Source of the DNA: Epichloe hybrida | Taxonomy: Eukaryota > Ascomycota > Sordariomycetes > Hypocreales > Clavicipitaceae | DNA: 64,000 nt | Assembly: GCA_019022495.1 (NCBI GenBank) | Contig: JAFEKR010000007.1 | Location: 2,170,001 to 2,234,000, forward strand | Reading direction: 5' to 3' | Shown here: positions 24,298 to 33,998 of the stretch, in pieces | Numbering within the stretch: the first letter of the stretch is position 1 | Layout of the letters: each line of letters opens with the position of its first letter | Program-made: the position numbers and the translations under genes | The notes under the pieces: model-generated | Seen by the model: only the letters and a program-made list of their open reading frames with translations | The model's database searches: none | What the model was told of the DNA's origin: nothing

Positions 24298-24851
24298 TCA
24301 CAAAATCCGTCGCAGGAGGTATCTTAGCAGCGCGCTCTTCCTCGCTTGACGTTTCGGAAATATTTTGCCTTTATCCACAGTATACCGACGGAGCTGTGAC
24401 AAAGAGCCAAATATCCGTATTGGAACACCAGTGCGCTCAGAGTCAATAAAATCCATAATGTTGACATGGACTTTGCTAATGGCCTTGCATACCGATCCCA
24501 GGTCAGCGACGGAAGATCAAGGAATCGATCCCAGCACGAAGAAGTCGATTACAATACCTTTTTACAAGAAGTAACACTCTGTGGCACAGGGAAGACCTCC
24601 AGTTTCTCGCAGAGCCGTTGCAGAGTGGCAAGTTTGTTCTCGTCGACGCCGTAAAGACACCCGAATTGGGCAACTATGGCGTCCCGGAACAAGGTATTGG
24701 CAGCTCGTTCTTTCTTGCAGTCCTTCTTCCAGTTGAAGAAGGCACACATGCGATGATACTCGGACCATGCCTCACTGTGTGGATCATAGTCGAATTGGTT
24801 GTATCGGGCAAAGAACTTGCCAATGGGGTCGCTCGCTCTAGTTTTGCCCAT
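24298..24851 (-). CDS. conserved fungal protein of unknown function
   Basis: Two exons, 24558-24851 and 24298-24483 (complement), encode 159 residues. The intron (GTATTG donor, CTGAC branch, GCAAG acceptor) joins in phase 0. The start MGKTRASDPIGKFFARY, the block FDYDPHSEAWSEYHRMCAFF with a following W, and the end GKIFPKRQARKSALLRYLLR match a family I know as short hypothetical proteins shared by many filamentous ascomycetes. These keep the order F-ARY, YDPHxxxxxEYxRMCxxFxW, FxxLYGxD, KxFP and LLRxLLR. No enzymatic motif, membrane segment or signal peptide is visible. It is probably cytosolic or nuclear; the function is unknown. Confidence 0.8.
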
Positions 24852-25320
24852 TGCGTCTTGGCTTGTCGTTGGAACGAAGGGTATCAGAGAGAAGTAAGTA
24901 GTATGGTTTACGACACGACCAAGCTAGGAAACAGAGGGGATGACATGAAAGTTCTCGGCCTCTCGGCGAGGATGTAGTTAAACTAAGGTTTTCGGAGCGG
25001 CCTGACGGCGAGTGAAGCGGCAACAGCTCAAATTTGAAATCTAGCCCCCAGGGCCCAAGTCGTAATTTGCAGAGGATGCTTCTAGCAAGGCGCCTTCCAA
25101 GTTCCCCTAGAACGGGATGCCGCAGATGAGTCTCGGCCTCGCCTTGACCTGATGTCGCAAGGCATATAGGGGATAACACACGCACACATTAGTGGCCAGT
25201 CGGCTGCGCCTCTTTTTTTTTCGTGCAACACCAAGTGCACCACGGGTCTTGGTGGGGCAGATTCGTGTATTCTAATTGGCCTATAAATCCCCTACAATTC
25301 CGTGCGTTCCATCATCAACC

Positions 25321-25395
25321 TCCTAGTGCCATATCTCCTAGTGCCATATCTCCTAGTGCCATATCTCCTAGTGCCATATTTCATAGTGCCATATA
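25321..25395 (+). repeat. 15-bp tandem repeat, five copies
   Basis: Four near-identical copies of TCCTAGTGCCATATC are followed by one diverged copy (TCATAGTGCCATATA). Confidence 0.95.
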
Positions 25396-25492
25396 ACAGC
25401 GAGTTCAACAGTGAATTTAACACTAAGTACATTATTGTATTCTTTGGCGAATTAAACTACGCGGATTACGCCACAAAGACCCACAGTGCACT

Positions 25493-25513
25493 CAGGTCAG
25501 GTCAGGTCAGGTC
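25493..25513 (+). repeat. CAGGT repeat, four copies
   Basis: CAGGT is repeated head to tail, ending in a partial copy (C). Confidence 0.9.
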
Positions 25514-26225
25514 GCTCCAAAAACAAACGCTGCCGTGAGCATGTTTGCCTTGTTAGCAACAGACCGCAAACGTATTCAAAGCACGGTTCAAGGAATGCAA
25601 ACACCACAACCAGTGAATTGCAATGTTATTGTAATGCGTTTCATGTGCTATTATTTCATGGATTTGACACAGTAGAAAGACAATAAAAAAGAGGCGGCAG
25701 TATATCAGCACCATGTTTTTGTTGGAGACTTTGTACGGATTGGAGTGAGAGTAGTCAAAGAATCACAGCTTGACTAGATAGATGGTCGGGGTTGGATTGT
25801 GGCACTGAGCTACCGCGCTCTTTAGTGCACGGACGGAGAGGGACGGACATACAATGGGAAGAATGGGAAAAGGTGAAGTCAGAGAGGGCTGAGGCAAGAT
25901 CACGTCTTTTAAGAATTCAGGTCCAATTACCGAGGAAAGGCTCGGGTTCGTCGCGCATGCATGTACGTGTAACAGAAAGAGTTGGTATTTTCTTATCCGC
26001 TAGTAACTGCTTCGTTAAAACCTCGTGTGGTGAAACTGACATCAATTATTTGGTGGAAAAGTGGAACAGCTTCCTCGTTGATTTTTTCTCCGCCCCGTGC
26101 CTTGCTACTGGACGCACTTGGCATTTCTGTTTTCTCCTCCCGAGAACTCCCAATCCTAGCACATTTGTACGACGTCCACCAAGAGTGGATGGTGTTTTTT
26201 TCTTGTTTCGGAGAACAAAGAATCC

Positions 26226-26462
26226 TTATGCCAGCTCCTGCTCAGGCCTGACTTGAGCAGCCTGCATTCCTTTTTGGCCCTGCTCGGCAACGAAGCTGAC
26301 AGCCTGTCCCTCCTTGAGTGCCTTGAAGCCCTGGACCTCGATGGCTCTGAAGTGGACGAACAGATCAGCGCCACCGTCGGCGGGGGTGATGAAGCCGTAG
26401 CCCTTCTCGTCGTTGAACCACTTGACGGTTCCGGCTTGTCGGTCACCCTGTTGGTCAGCCAT
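26226..26462 (-). CDS. bacterial-type cold-shock-domain protein
   Basis: The protein is 78 residues in a single coding exon. After an 11-residue lead it is almost entirely one cold-shock domain: [17 protein letters not shown] with the RNP1 motif KGYGFI, then DLFVHFRAI with the RNP2 motif (LFVHF), and the terminal strand [18 protein letters not shown]. Length and sequence are those of bacterial CspA-like proteins rather than of larger eukaryotic Y-box proteins. The domain binds single-stranded nucleic acid and acts as an RNA chaperone. Related fungal proteins are known in entomopathogens (the Metarhizium cold-response protein CRP1). The ATG at 26462 is preferred because upstream codons in the same frame are unrelated to the domain. 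Confidence 0.93.
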   Translation of the reverse strand: MADQQGDRQAGTVKWFNDEKGYGFITPADGGADLFVHFRAIEVQGFKALKEGQAVSFVAEQGQKGMQAAQVRPEQELA

Positions 26463-28702
26463 TTTTGTTTCTATCGCTAATTGGTTATTGTCTGGACACT
26501 TGAATGTAGCGGAACGAGCGCAATACCTGTGTTGTTGACGAAAAAGAGTGGGAGAGGTGGTCGTGGAAATTGGTGGGATGAGGTGGAAGAGGGGAGAAAA
26601 AGTCACTATTCTTTCGAGTTAGATGAGTAAGATAAAAAGCTCGCAATTTTTTCCTTCGGAGAAGGATCCGCTATTTTATACCCGCCTGCATGTAAATTTG
26701 TGCTGGGTAAAATCACGCTAGCTTGCAAGTCGTGATGTGGCAAGTGCGGGGTCGTCAAATAAATTTCTCGTTCTTCCAAAACCAGGTGAGAACCTCTACT
26801 TACCTGGACAAAGAATGCGATGAAACCGGCTTGAGCGGGTCGTTTGGAGACGATGTTGTTGTTGATTTCTTCTCCTCGGAATGAAGACAAGGGAGCGGGG
26901 AGGAAATAAATGGCAAATTCGCAAGGTTGTGTTGTGTGTTGAGGGCAAACGACGCCCATATCACTCCAAGTCATGTGACTTCGGTCTGCCTGGCAGCTGT
27001 AACCAAGAACCTTGACGGCCGTTTGAGGACGGTTGTGTGCGGCGCAACGATCGTGGCAGTTTTGGAGTGTCTGGTTGATTTAACACGGACGCAAGGCAGC
27101 TTTCGTGACGGCGCAGCACTTTGGAATGCCGTCCTGATGCCTTACCGCGACTTATCGAACCTTGAACCTTGGCTGCAGGCTTGATGCCTCGCTTTCGAGG
27201 GGACCGGGGTTCGCAACTACTGGCCTCGTTACATGAGAATTCCCGACGCTCGTTTTCACGCCCCATATACCGCGACTGGTCAGCAAGCTTACTGTTTCAG
27301 TCATGAGAAATACGAATGTGTATAAGTCGTCTGCGGAAGAGCTATACGAATCCGTGCGAAGGTGTTGTCAGGTGCTTCCGCCCGGCCCTAATGCTCAACA
27401 GATCGGTTGTGTTAGAGAAGACGAGGTATCGTCTGCGGTAACCAGCCAAGTCGAATGCATTGAATGCGTAGCCATGGGCTGACAGTTCCGAAATACAGGA
27501 CAACCCACTTGGTTCATTCAATACTTTATCCAATGCGCGCTATATTTTGTTCTACTGGGCTTGTCTCTTCAAGATCGATGTCAAAGTTGAGGCGACGATG
27601 CGAAACAAACCGCTAAGAAAAGACCGAGCGACTGCAAGGTGGGGCAAGGGTCGTCGCTTAGCCTGATAAGGAACGCATGAAACAGTTATTCTCCAACATG
27701 ATGCGGCAGGGTTTGCCCGCGAAGCCTCCGTTGTGCATTGTGGAACATAAACATGTTCTTCCATTTCCCTACGGACGATCGCATCTTTGTGACATAATCC
27801 GATACGTTGTTCTCGTTACTATGTCACGTTTACCTGGGGTCCATTCGTCGCAAAATTTCGGCATTCTAAGAGGTTTAGATAATGCGCATTCGGCTAACAC
27901 CGATATCCTCGTCTATGCCCCAACACAGTATGAACACTAACACTATTGAATGATACATCGAAAGAACAGTACTTTTGCATGGGGTACCCATCTCCCGGGC
28001 TCAATGGACACGCAATTGAGCCAGGTTCTACTGGCATGATTCGCGCCGAGATTCCCACTATTCTGCAGCTCTGAAAAGACGCTGAGAATTTGTGTTTCAA
28101 GTCGTGGGCATCTTATCAAGATAAAGCAACCCAGGACAAGGAATCGGGTGAAACAATCGTCTCGTCTGTGCGCAACTTCCTTTATCTCGGCATATCAAGT
28201 GAATATGCGCCTAATCATTCGCGGCAGATTGCGTGCATTGTTGTATGAGCTATTTCATTCACAATTCGGGATCCATGCCTTAACACATCAACATCCTTCG
28301 TGTTTTGTCATTTCCAAACTGTAACTCATTGACACAACTCACCCGTGGTTTCTGCATCATTTATGTAGTTGCAACGGTCAGAGGCGATACATCATGTCAT
28401 CGAATGCAATTACGCCGGTTGGTGGAAAGAAAGAAAACTAGGCTGATTCTGTTTTGTAGACCAAGGCCGACCACTCACATTTACTACAGGTCACTCAATG
28501 GCGTACCCAAGTAACGACTGTGTCTTGCGTCCCTCGCCAGTAAAGCTCGCTGAAACAAAGTGGTCCCCGTTCTGCGAAATGTAGCAACGATACAGGGGGA
28601 GCCGAACCCGCGACTTGGGTCGCGCCGACCTTGCACTCATACAGCATTATTACGTCCGTACAGTCCCCGATTGCTCATCACGAAGCAGGCGCCAGCGTTG
28701 CT
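26463..28702. other. gene-poor region upstream of the cold-shock gene
   Basis: The first ~500 bases are the promoter and leader of the cold-shock gene (minus strand). The rest has only short frames on both strands with no family resemblance that I can defend. Confidence 0.4.
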
Positions 28703-28823
28703 CGGCGCTGAAATCGGGAGGTAGTTGTCGGGTAGAAGGGACATGTCCACGCTGAGCATTGTAGCCTCGCACCAGTCGCGCATGTCCCTTCTACCCGACA
28801 ACTACCTCCCGATTTCAGCGCCG
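28703..28823. repeat. perfect 43-bp inverted repeat with 35-bp loop
   Basis: The arm 28703-28745 (starting CGGCGCTGAAATCGGGAGGT) is the exact reverse complement of 28781-28823. The loop is 28746-28780. There is no mismatch in the arms and no obvious flanking duplication. Confidence 0.97.
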
Positions 28824-29849
28824 TACGGCATCCTACCAAGACCTCGACATTGCCAAATGTCACTTTGGGACAGTCGTCCGCAGAAAAGGGGAGGCTGAAG
28901 ATATTTTCATTGTAAGTAAGGGTGATGAGCAATACGCCATTGACAGGAACCTGCTCGAGTAGCAAGGCCCTCAATCACTGTCATTCCAGAGAGACGGCCA
29001 TTGCCTGCATCCTCCGGTCTGCGACCAAAGTGATGATCCAGCGAGGTGAAAAACCTTGGCAGCTGCTTGCTCGACAACGATTCGATCATACGCAGCGTTG
29101 TCATTCACTGCAATCAGATCGAGCCACTCGTTGGTGTTGCAAGGGACTCCCCGGCCGCAGCCAATGTTGAACCACTCTGGGTATTGACCTCATTGTCGAT
29201 GACAAAATCGGCGATTCGGCCGTGACCTAGAATCCCGTTGTTCCCTGATATCTCATCTTGATTAGACCACCTCTTCCGCTTGAGCGAAGGATGGTCCACC
29301 GCAAGCAATTCCCAATTGCTGTGCATGACCACTCTAAGCAGCTTCCAAGATTCAGATGAGTTAATGCGTGCACGGAGCTGGATGGGCTTTGTCGCGCTGG
29401 GTATATGCAGAGCCTAACTCGTTTCGTCCAAAGCTTAAATCTCCCCAACCCTGAGGACGCGCGCAAGTACATTCCAAATGCTTTGTCTGCAAGGGTAGTG
29501 AACCAGTGGGAGACAAGGGAGGACCAGTTATTACTGATCTGTTTTCCGATCGGCCACGTGGTGTGGCTGCTTTATTGACTGGCACCCCTGCAGATTGATG
29601 AGTTCGCCATGGTTGTTATCGAGACATTTGTACTGACACTTTAATAGATGTACACTAACGTCTATTTTGTTTACGCCGGCAAATATCGTCCATCATGTCC
29701 CTCATTCGTCATAAGAGACTCCTCGTCCATGACTATCCAACTGGTGAAGCCGGGATTTGAATTCGAGACAGCGGGTGTAGGTTTGGGCCAAGCGAGTCAG
29801 GCTCATGCGGCTGCCGTCATCGTCTGCCATACTGATCGCGGATCGCTGC
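28824..29849. other. unassigned, possibly decayed coding DNA
   Basis: Minus-strand frames contain coding-like pieces, for example ILGHGRIADFVIDN and [18 protein letters not shown] followed by VTFGNVEVLVG. They lie in different frames with stops between them. They could be parts of one degraded gene (NRPS condensation-like or acyltransferase-like was considered), but no assignment is supported. Confidence 0.35.
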
Positions 29850-30230
29850 TCAACAGACGGCTTTTGCGATGAATGATCAGTCGAGCCCGATATTGACCTC
29901 GACGGCGGACCAAAGAACGACGGAGTAGTCATCATAGGTAGGGTTGGATGTATTGGCGTAGGTTTTCAGCGAGTTGAGTCGCAGAATGGAGACGATTTTC
30001 ACTCTACTTTGAGGTCAGCAATCTTGTGTAAAGGGGCCTAAATAAGGACAGACTCACAGCAAGCCAGTCATGAGCATGAGTGCCGCTCCAATCTTCTTCC
30101 AGTGAAGCCTCAGCCTTCTGATTTGAAACAGAGGAAAAGCGATAAACCAAAAAATCGACGGCAATATTGACTCTCGCGTTCATCCAGCCGGAAACGTTCA
30201 TGTTCACACAGTGGCCCTTAACAGAGCCGG
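29850..30230 (-). pseudogene. fragment of a fungal rhodopsin-like (SAT/7TM) integral membrane protein
   Basis: The minus-strand remnant reads GHCVNMNVSGWMNARVNIA, then after a one-base frame change FWFIAFPLFQIRRLRLHWKK and IGAALMLMTGLL. An intron (GTGAGT...CTGACCTCAAAG) that would still splice in frame follows, then RVKIVSILRLNSL, TYANTSNPTYD and SAVEVNIGL. This order, with the aromatic helix, the LRLHWKKK loop, the VSIxRLxxL helix and the NPTYD..xxxWSxxE motif, is that of the fungal rhodopsin-domain family. The N-terminal helices are absent and a frameshift breaks helix 5, so it is a relic. Confidence 0.7.
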
Positions 30231-30357
30231 CTTGTATTATATCAAGCCTCTTCCAACTGTAACCCCCAGGTCCACATTAGAAGGCACCACCATTCAATAT
30301 CCAGAAACCCGCGCTCCTACTACCAGAGACAAGCAAAGCAGTATAGACAAGCGAAGC

Positions 30358-30957
30358 TCAGCAACCATCAGGGTCACCCCGAACAATAACATTCCAGTTC
30401 CCCTTCATAAAAGCCTGACCTCTCGGCCAGTACACAGCAGTGCCGACGTGACACTCTTTCAGGATAGCATCCGCTCCATCGCCTATTTCCGCGAAGCTGC
30501 TCAGCTCAATGGGATGGTCGTTCTGCCCAGAACAAAAAAAAAAGAAGAGGAAGAAGAAAAAGGTGCAAAGTCAGCAAAACCGCCTCGATCACGTAGCCAC
30601 AATGCTCGTCAAACCTTCAAAGGCAAAAAAGGGAAAAGGGGGAAATCTTACATCGTCGCACCACCAGATGGCGCTGTCCCAGCTACAACTCACTCTGCCG
30701 CACATCTTGGGCCCCGCCCTACTTCCCGGTCTTCCTGGGATTCTTCTCAGATGCTCGATGCCTTCGACGAGGCCCTTGTCTCTGGCACGGTACCACTTGT
30801 GCACTTGGCTGTCGCAGACGATGTGCTCGATCTCTCCCCTTTCCACGAAGCAGGGCCGTCGCAGATGATTTATATATATCCATCCTCGCAACCTTCCTCC
30901 CAAGAGGTCATTAGTGATCACTCGCTTTCGCGATATGCGCGATCTACTCGGACACAA
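30358..30957 (-). CDS. small cysteine-containing, probably secreted protein (5' end uncertain)
   Basis: The two 3' exons are clear: one ending at 30652 and the last at 30358-30522 (complement). The donor GTAAGA, branch GCTGAC and acceptor GGGCAG join in phase 0 across a 129-nt intron. The joined protein reads CGRVSCSWDSAIWWCDD then NDHPIELSSFAEIGDGADAI, and finishes KGNWNVIVRGDPDGC. CxRVSCS..SAIxWCND.., one more Cys and WNVIVRxDxC at the end is the pattern of a family of small secreted fungal proteins whose role is unknown. The open frame extends up to an ATG at 30957, but that N-terminus has no signal peptide, so a 5' exon is probably missing, unrecognised or lost. The plus-strand 282-codon frame over the same DNA is a shadow. 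Confidence 0.6.
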
Positions 30958-31484
30958 TGCTCTGACGTCCTGGTGGAACTGGCAAAGCTACGGGCACGAA
31001 TTGGCCATGATGTTGTCGTTGGGAACCTCGGATGTAGTGAAGCTACGCTACGGGAATGATTTACAAACGAACGCATCGAGCAACTGGGCTTCATATCATG
31101 TTGCGGCCAAAAACATGGTTGCCTAGTAATGCCTACAGCCCTTGCGCCGTCGTCCACGTCGACTACCAAGCACCCAATGAAAAAGACTCGTGATTCCTGC
31201 AAAAGCGCATCAACAATGTTTTTGTCATGAGGTGCAGAACAATAAATGCTTTGGCTGCCTTGGAATCATTGCGCAGCACTTGACCATGCTGCTGCCTTGA
31301 CTGTACAAGATGTGCATTTTCCGGGACGTCAAGAATAACATTCATTTATCCATCATTTTTTTCCGGAACAAAAGTTGACTATCTTGTGGAGGCAGACGTT
31401 CTGAAACTCAACTCAACAGAGGCAGCGTTTCTTCCAAGCCCGGAACATGCACCGACGTCGCCGCCATCGCCGCCATGGGATGAT
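30958..31484. other. intergenic, no gene recognised
   Basis: It may hold the missing 5' exon of the small cysteine protein (minus), but no hydrophobic start segment with suitable splice sites was found. The right end is the 3' region of the transcription-factor relic. Confidence 0.35.
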
Positions 31485-33114
31485 TCAGAATTTCAAATGC
31501 TCCTGGCTCGACTCCGTCCGTCCCTTCTTCGCCCGGTAAATCTCCTGCGCCATCGCCTGGACCTGCTCGCGCTCCCTCCCCGCCGCCCTCCACACCGCAG
31601 ACAAGCCGTGCAGAGCAGCAATGTCCAGCCGCACCAGCTGCCGGATCCTCTCGTCGGCCCCCGACGCCAACGGCGCCCACTGCGAGAGGTGGACGACGGC
31701 CGATAGACTGACGATGCAGCTGAAGAAATGCGAATGCGAGATGAGAGGCACCCGGTGCGTGATCATGTTGCTAATCGCGGCGGCCGACTCCACGACGTGT
31801 CTCGTGTGTGAAGTCCCGCACCCGCAAGAGGTGACGTCGCCCACGGGCGAGGAGGAATCAAGGACCGACAAGGGCTGGTGGAGGAGAATAGACGTGGCGT
31901 GGCTGATCATGTGTGCCTGAAACATCATCTCATCCGGTGATCCGTCGGGACACAGCGACGCTTGCTTCTCGTGCGGGAGACCCAGTCTCCATGTCGTCAG
32001 GAGACGCTCTGTCCGATCGAGGTGTTCGTGTTCGTGTCGGGGATCAAATGAGCGGGATACGCCGAGGATGCGTGCCGAGAGGATCCGGTGCGCAAACGAG
32101 GACAAGCAATGGCTTTTGTCCTGCGACAATTCTTGGTTCTCAAGGTCCTCGATGTAGACGCGGCTTGCGGGGATACACTCCAAAGTTCACAAAACCCCGG
32201 GTTTAGTCTTTTCAACCCACCAAGTGACAACCTTACTTGACAAAAAAGCAATAAAAAGGGCAACTCACATCAGACATGTACTCGTGCTCCTCGCAAGGCA
32301 GCGCTACGTCGGCGCCGACGTCCAAAGAACAAAGTCGCTTGCCCTGCGCACGCCCGCCATCATGGCATCAACAACATAGAGCTCCCACCACGTCCGCCTC
32401 CAACTCTCCTCCACGGCCCGCGTGTCGAGGCCCCAAAGGGGACGCAAAGTGCCTCGTGTTCAGGCCAATCTCCAGCGCGAGATGCTCGGCGTCCCTCAAT
32501 GCGGCAGTCGCCTCTCCTCGTCTGTCGCACCCGTCCAGGCCGAGCACCAGCAACATCATGGCTTGCAAGAGGAAGCCGCGCCTCCGGACTCGCCCCTCGG
32601 CCATCTGACGACGGGCCTTTTCGTACGCTTCAACCCGGAACCCAGGAGACACCGGCAGATAGAGGGACCCGATCCAGGCCATGGCCGCACGCAGGGGCTG
32701 CACCTCGTCTGTTCGCTCGGCCATGACCCGCTTCAGCTGCTCCTGCGGAAGCACAAACGGATGCGACGCGAAGAAGTAGTGGTAGAATGAGGAGATGCAC
32801 CGCTCCGCGCTGCACTCGACGGACGATCCGTGCGTGCCTTGAGTAGTCCACGGCGACGGCGGCGCCTCCTGGAAGAACGCTTCCGCCCCGGCATCCTCGC
32901 TCCCTGAACCACCACTCTCCTCTCCATCTCGCGAATCCACCGCATCATTCCTCCTTCGACACTCCGAGTGCCGAGTCTGTCGACGCCGTCGGGAAGCCTT
33001 CCGCCCCCGCTGCGACGCAACGCACACGCACTCGTTCTCCAAACTCGATCCGACACACCTCGAGCAAGTCGTCTTTGCAGAAAGCACTTCCGCGGCCGGC
33101 GATGAGTCCGCCAT
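31485..33114 (-). pseudogene. Zn2Cys6-type fungal transcription factor, frameshifted
   Basis: From ATG 33114 (minus): AKTTCSRCVGSS then ECVCVASQRGRKASRRRR is the second half of a zinc cluster plus its basic linker. The first CxxC...K-rich half is absent. A fungal_trans middle-homology region follows, for example HYFFASHPFVLPQEQL and LQAMMLLVLGLDGCDR. The frame is then lost near 32440 (C/T/G homopolymers) and regained one frame over as VEESWRRTWWELYVVDAMM. It is lost again near 32335 and regained as LDVGADVALPCEEHEYMSD. An intron (donor GTGAGT, acceptor TTTGGAG) splices to CIPASRVYIEDLENQEL and on to the stop at 31485. Two indels plus half a DNA-binding motif suggest a recent pseudogene; sequencing errors in homopolymers are the alternative. 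Confidence 0.7.
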
Positions 33115-33998
33115 GATCATGCCAAACAGTAAAAGTGACGGTTGTACGAGCGGAAATGGGAATGCGTGCTCGAGTTCCCGAAGCTCATCATCCAGCCGGC
33201 CCCAAATACGGAGGGGAGTACAGCCAAGAAGAAGAAGCACGAGATGCGCAATTCGGCGCATCGAAAAGCCATCGGCGACCAACCCGCCGAGAAACAAGGG
33301 GGCCACGCAGAGAGAGTCGGCGATTGCTCCTCTGCCCCCAAAGCATCCACAACGAAAAGGGGCCACGGAAAAAGGGAGCACGGCATCGCTGCGGACCGGA
33401 CCTGTCTCTGGGGATTTGCTTCCGGGGGGGGGGGGGGAGAAGGAGAAAAAAAAGCCGTGCAGAAAGAACACCGTGGGTTCGTGCGCGGGTCAAGAAATGA
33501 CGGGGCAGAAAACGCTCTTGTTCATTGGCATGACTTGTGATGATGGTCCCTTGCACCTTGGGGCAAACAGCTCACGTCTTGCCTAAACTTCCGCTCTGCA
33601 TCCTACGTCGCCGAACACATGCACGCCGGCCGGCATTCAAGGTCCGAGGTCGCCGAGTCGCAGCAGCTACGCATCCGTACTTGCAGTAGTAGTAAGTACC
33701 AACTTGACTTGCCCGAGTATGTACCAACTTCTCCAAGTATGTATGTACCACTCGCCAAGGTACCAATTCCCCCCCTGGAGAGTGGAGGTGGAGACGACCA
33801 AAATTGGCAAGTCGCCGATCCATCATCCGACACTCGTTGGACACACTGCGTTCACATTTCACATTGTATCGAGTAAAAAGCTACAGGATACAGAAAACTT
33901 TCATCAACGCTGTGTCTCTCAATTGCTACTGTCCTCTGGACCGAGACATGTCGCTTTCGCAATGGCAAACCCCCTCTCCAACGCTGCCTTCTGTGCCA
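33115..33998. other. intergenic, upstream of the transcription-factor relic
   Basis: It includes a 13-base G tract (about 33425-33437) and a pyrimidine/AGTA-rich stretch around 33680-33760. The long frames on both strands are mutual shadows. A 5' exon carrying the missing half of the zinc cluster was looked for and not found. Confidence 0.4.

Larger units (their letters stand above)
24852..26225. other. intergenic with short tandem repeats
   Basis: No gene is recognised. The region carries a 15-bp tandem repeat (25321-25395) and a 5-bp repeat (25493-25513). Open frames across the repeat (LLVPY repeated) are by-products of the 15-bp period. The last ~300 bases are probably the 3' UTR of the cold-shock gene. 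Confidence 0.45.

Noticed and set aside
28824..29472. Minus-strand pieces considered as an NRPS condensation domain or acyltransferase remnant
   Set aside because: Single short phrases only; no catalytic motif (such as HHxxxDG) was found.
30211..31059. Plus-strand open frame of 282 codons
   Set aside because: It lies over a minus-strand gene whose two exons match a protein-family pattern with correct splice phase. The plus-strand translation has a Lys/Glu run from a poly-A tract and no recognisable domain.
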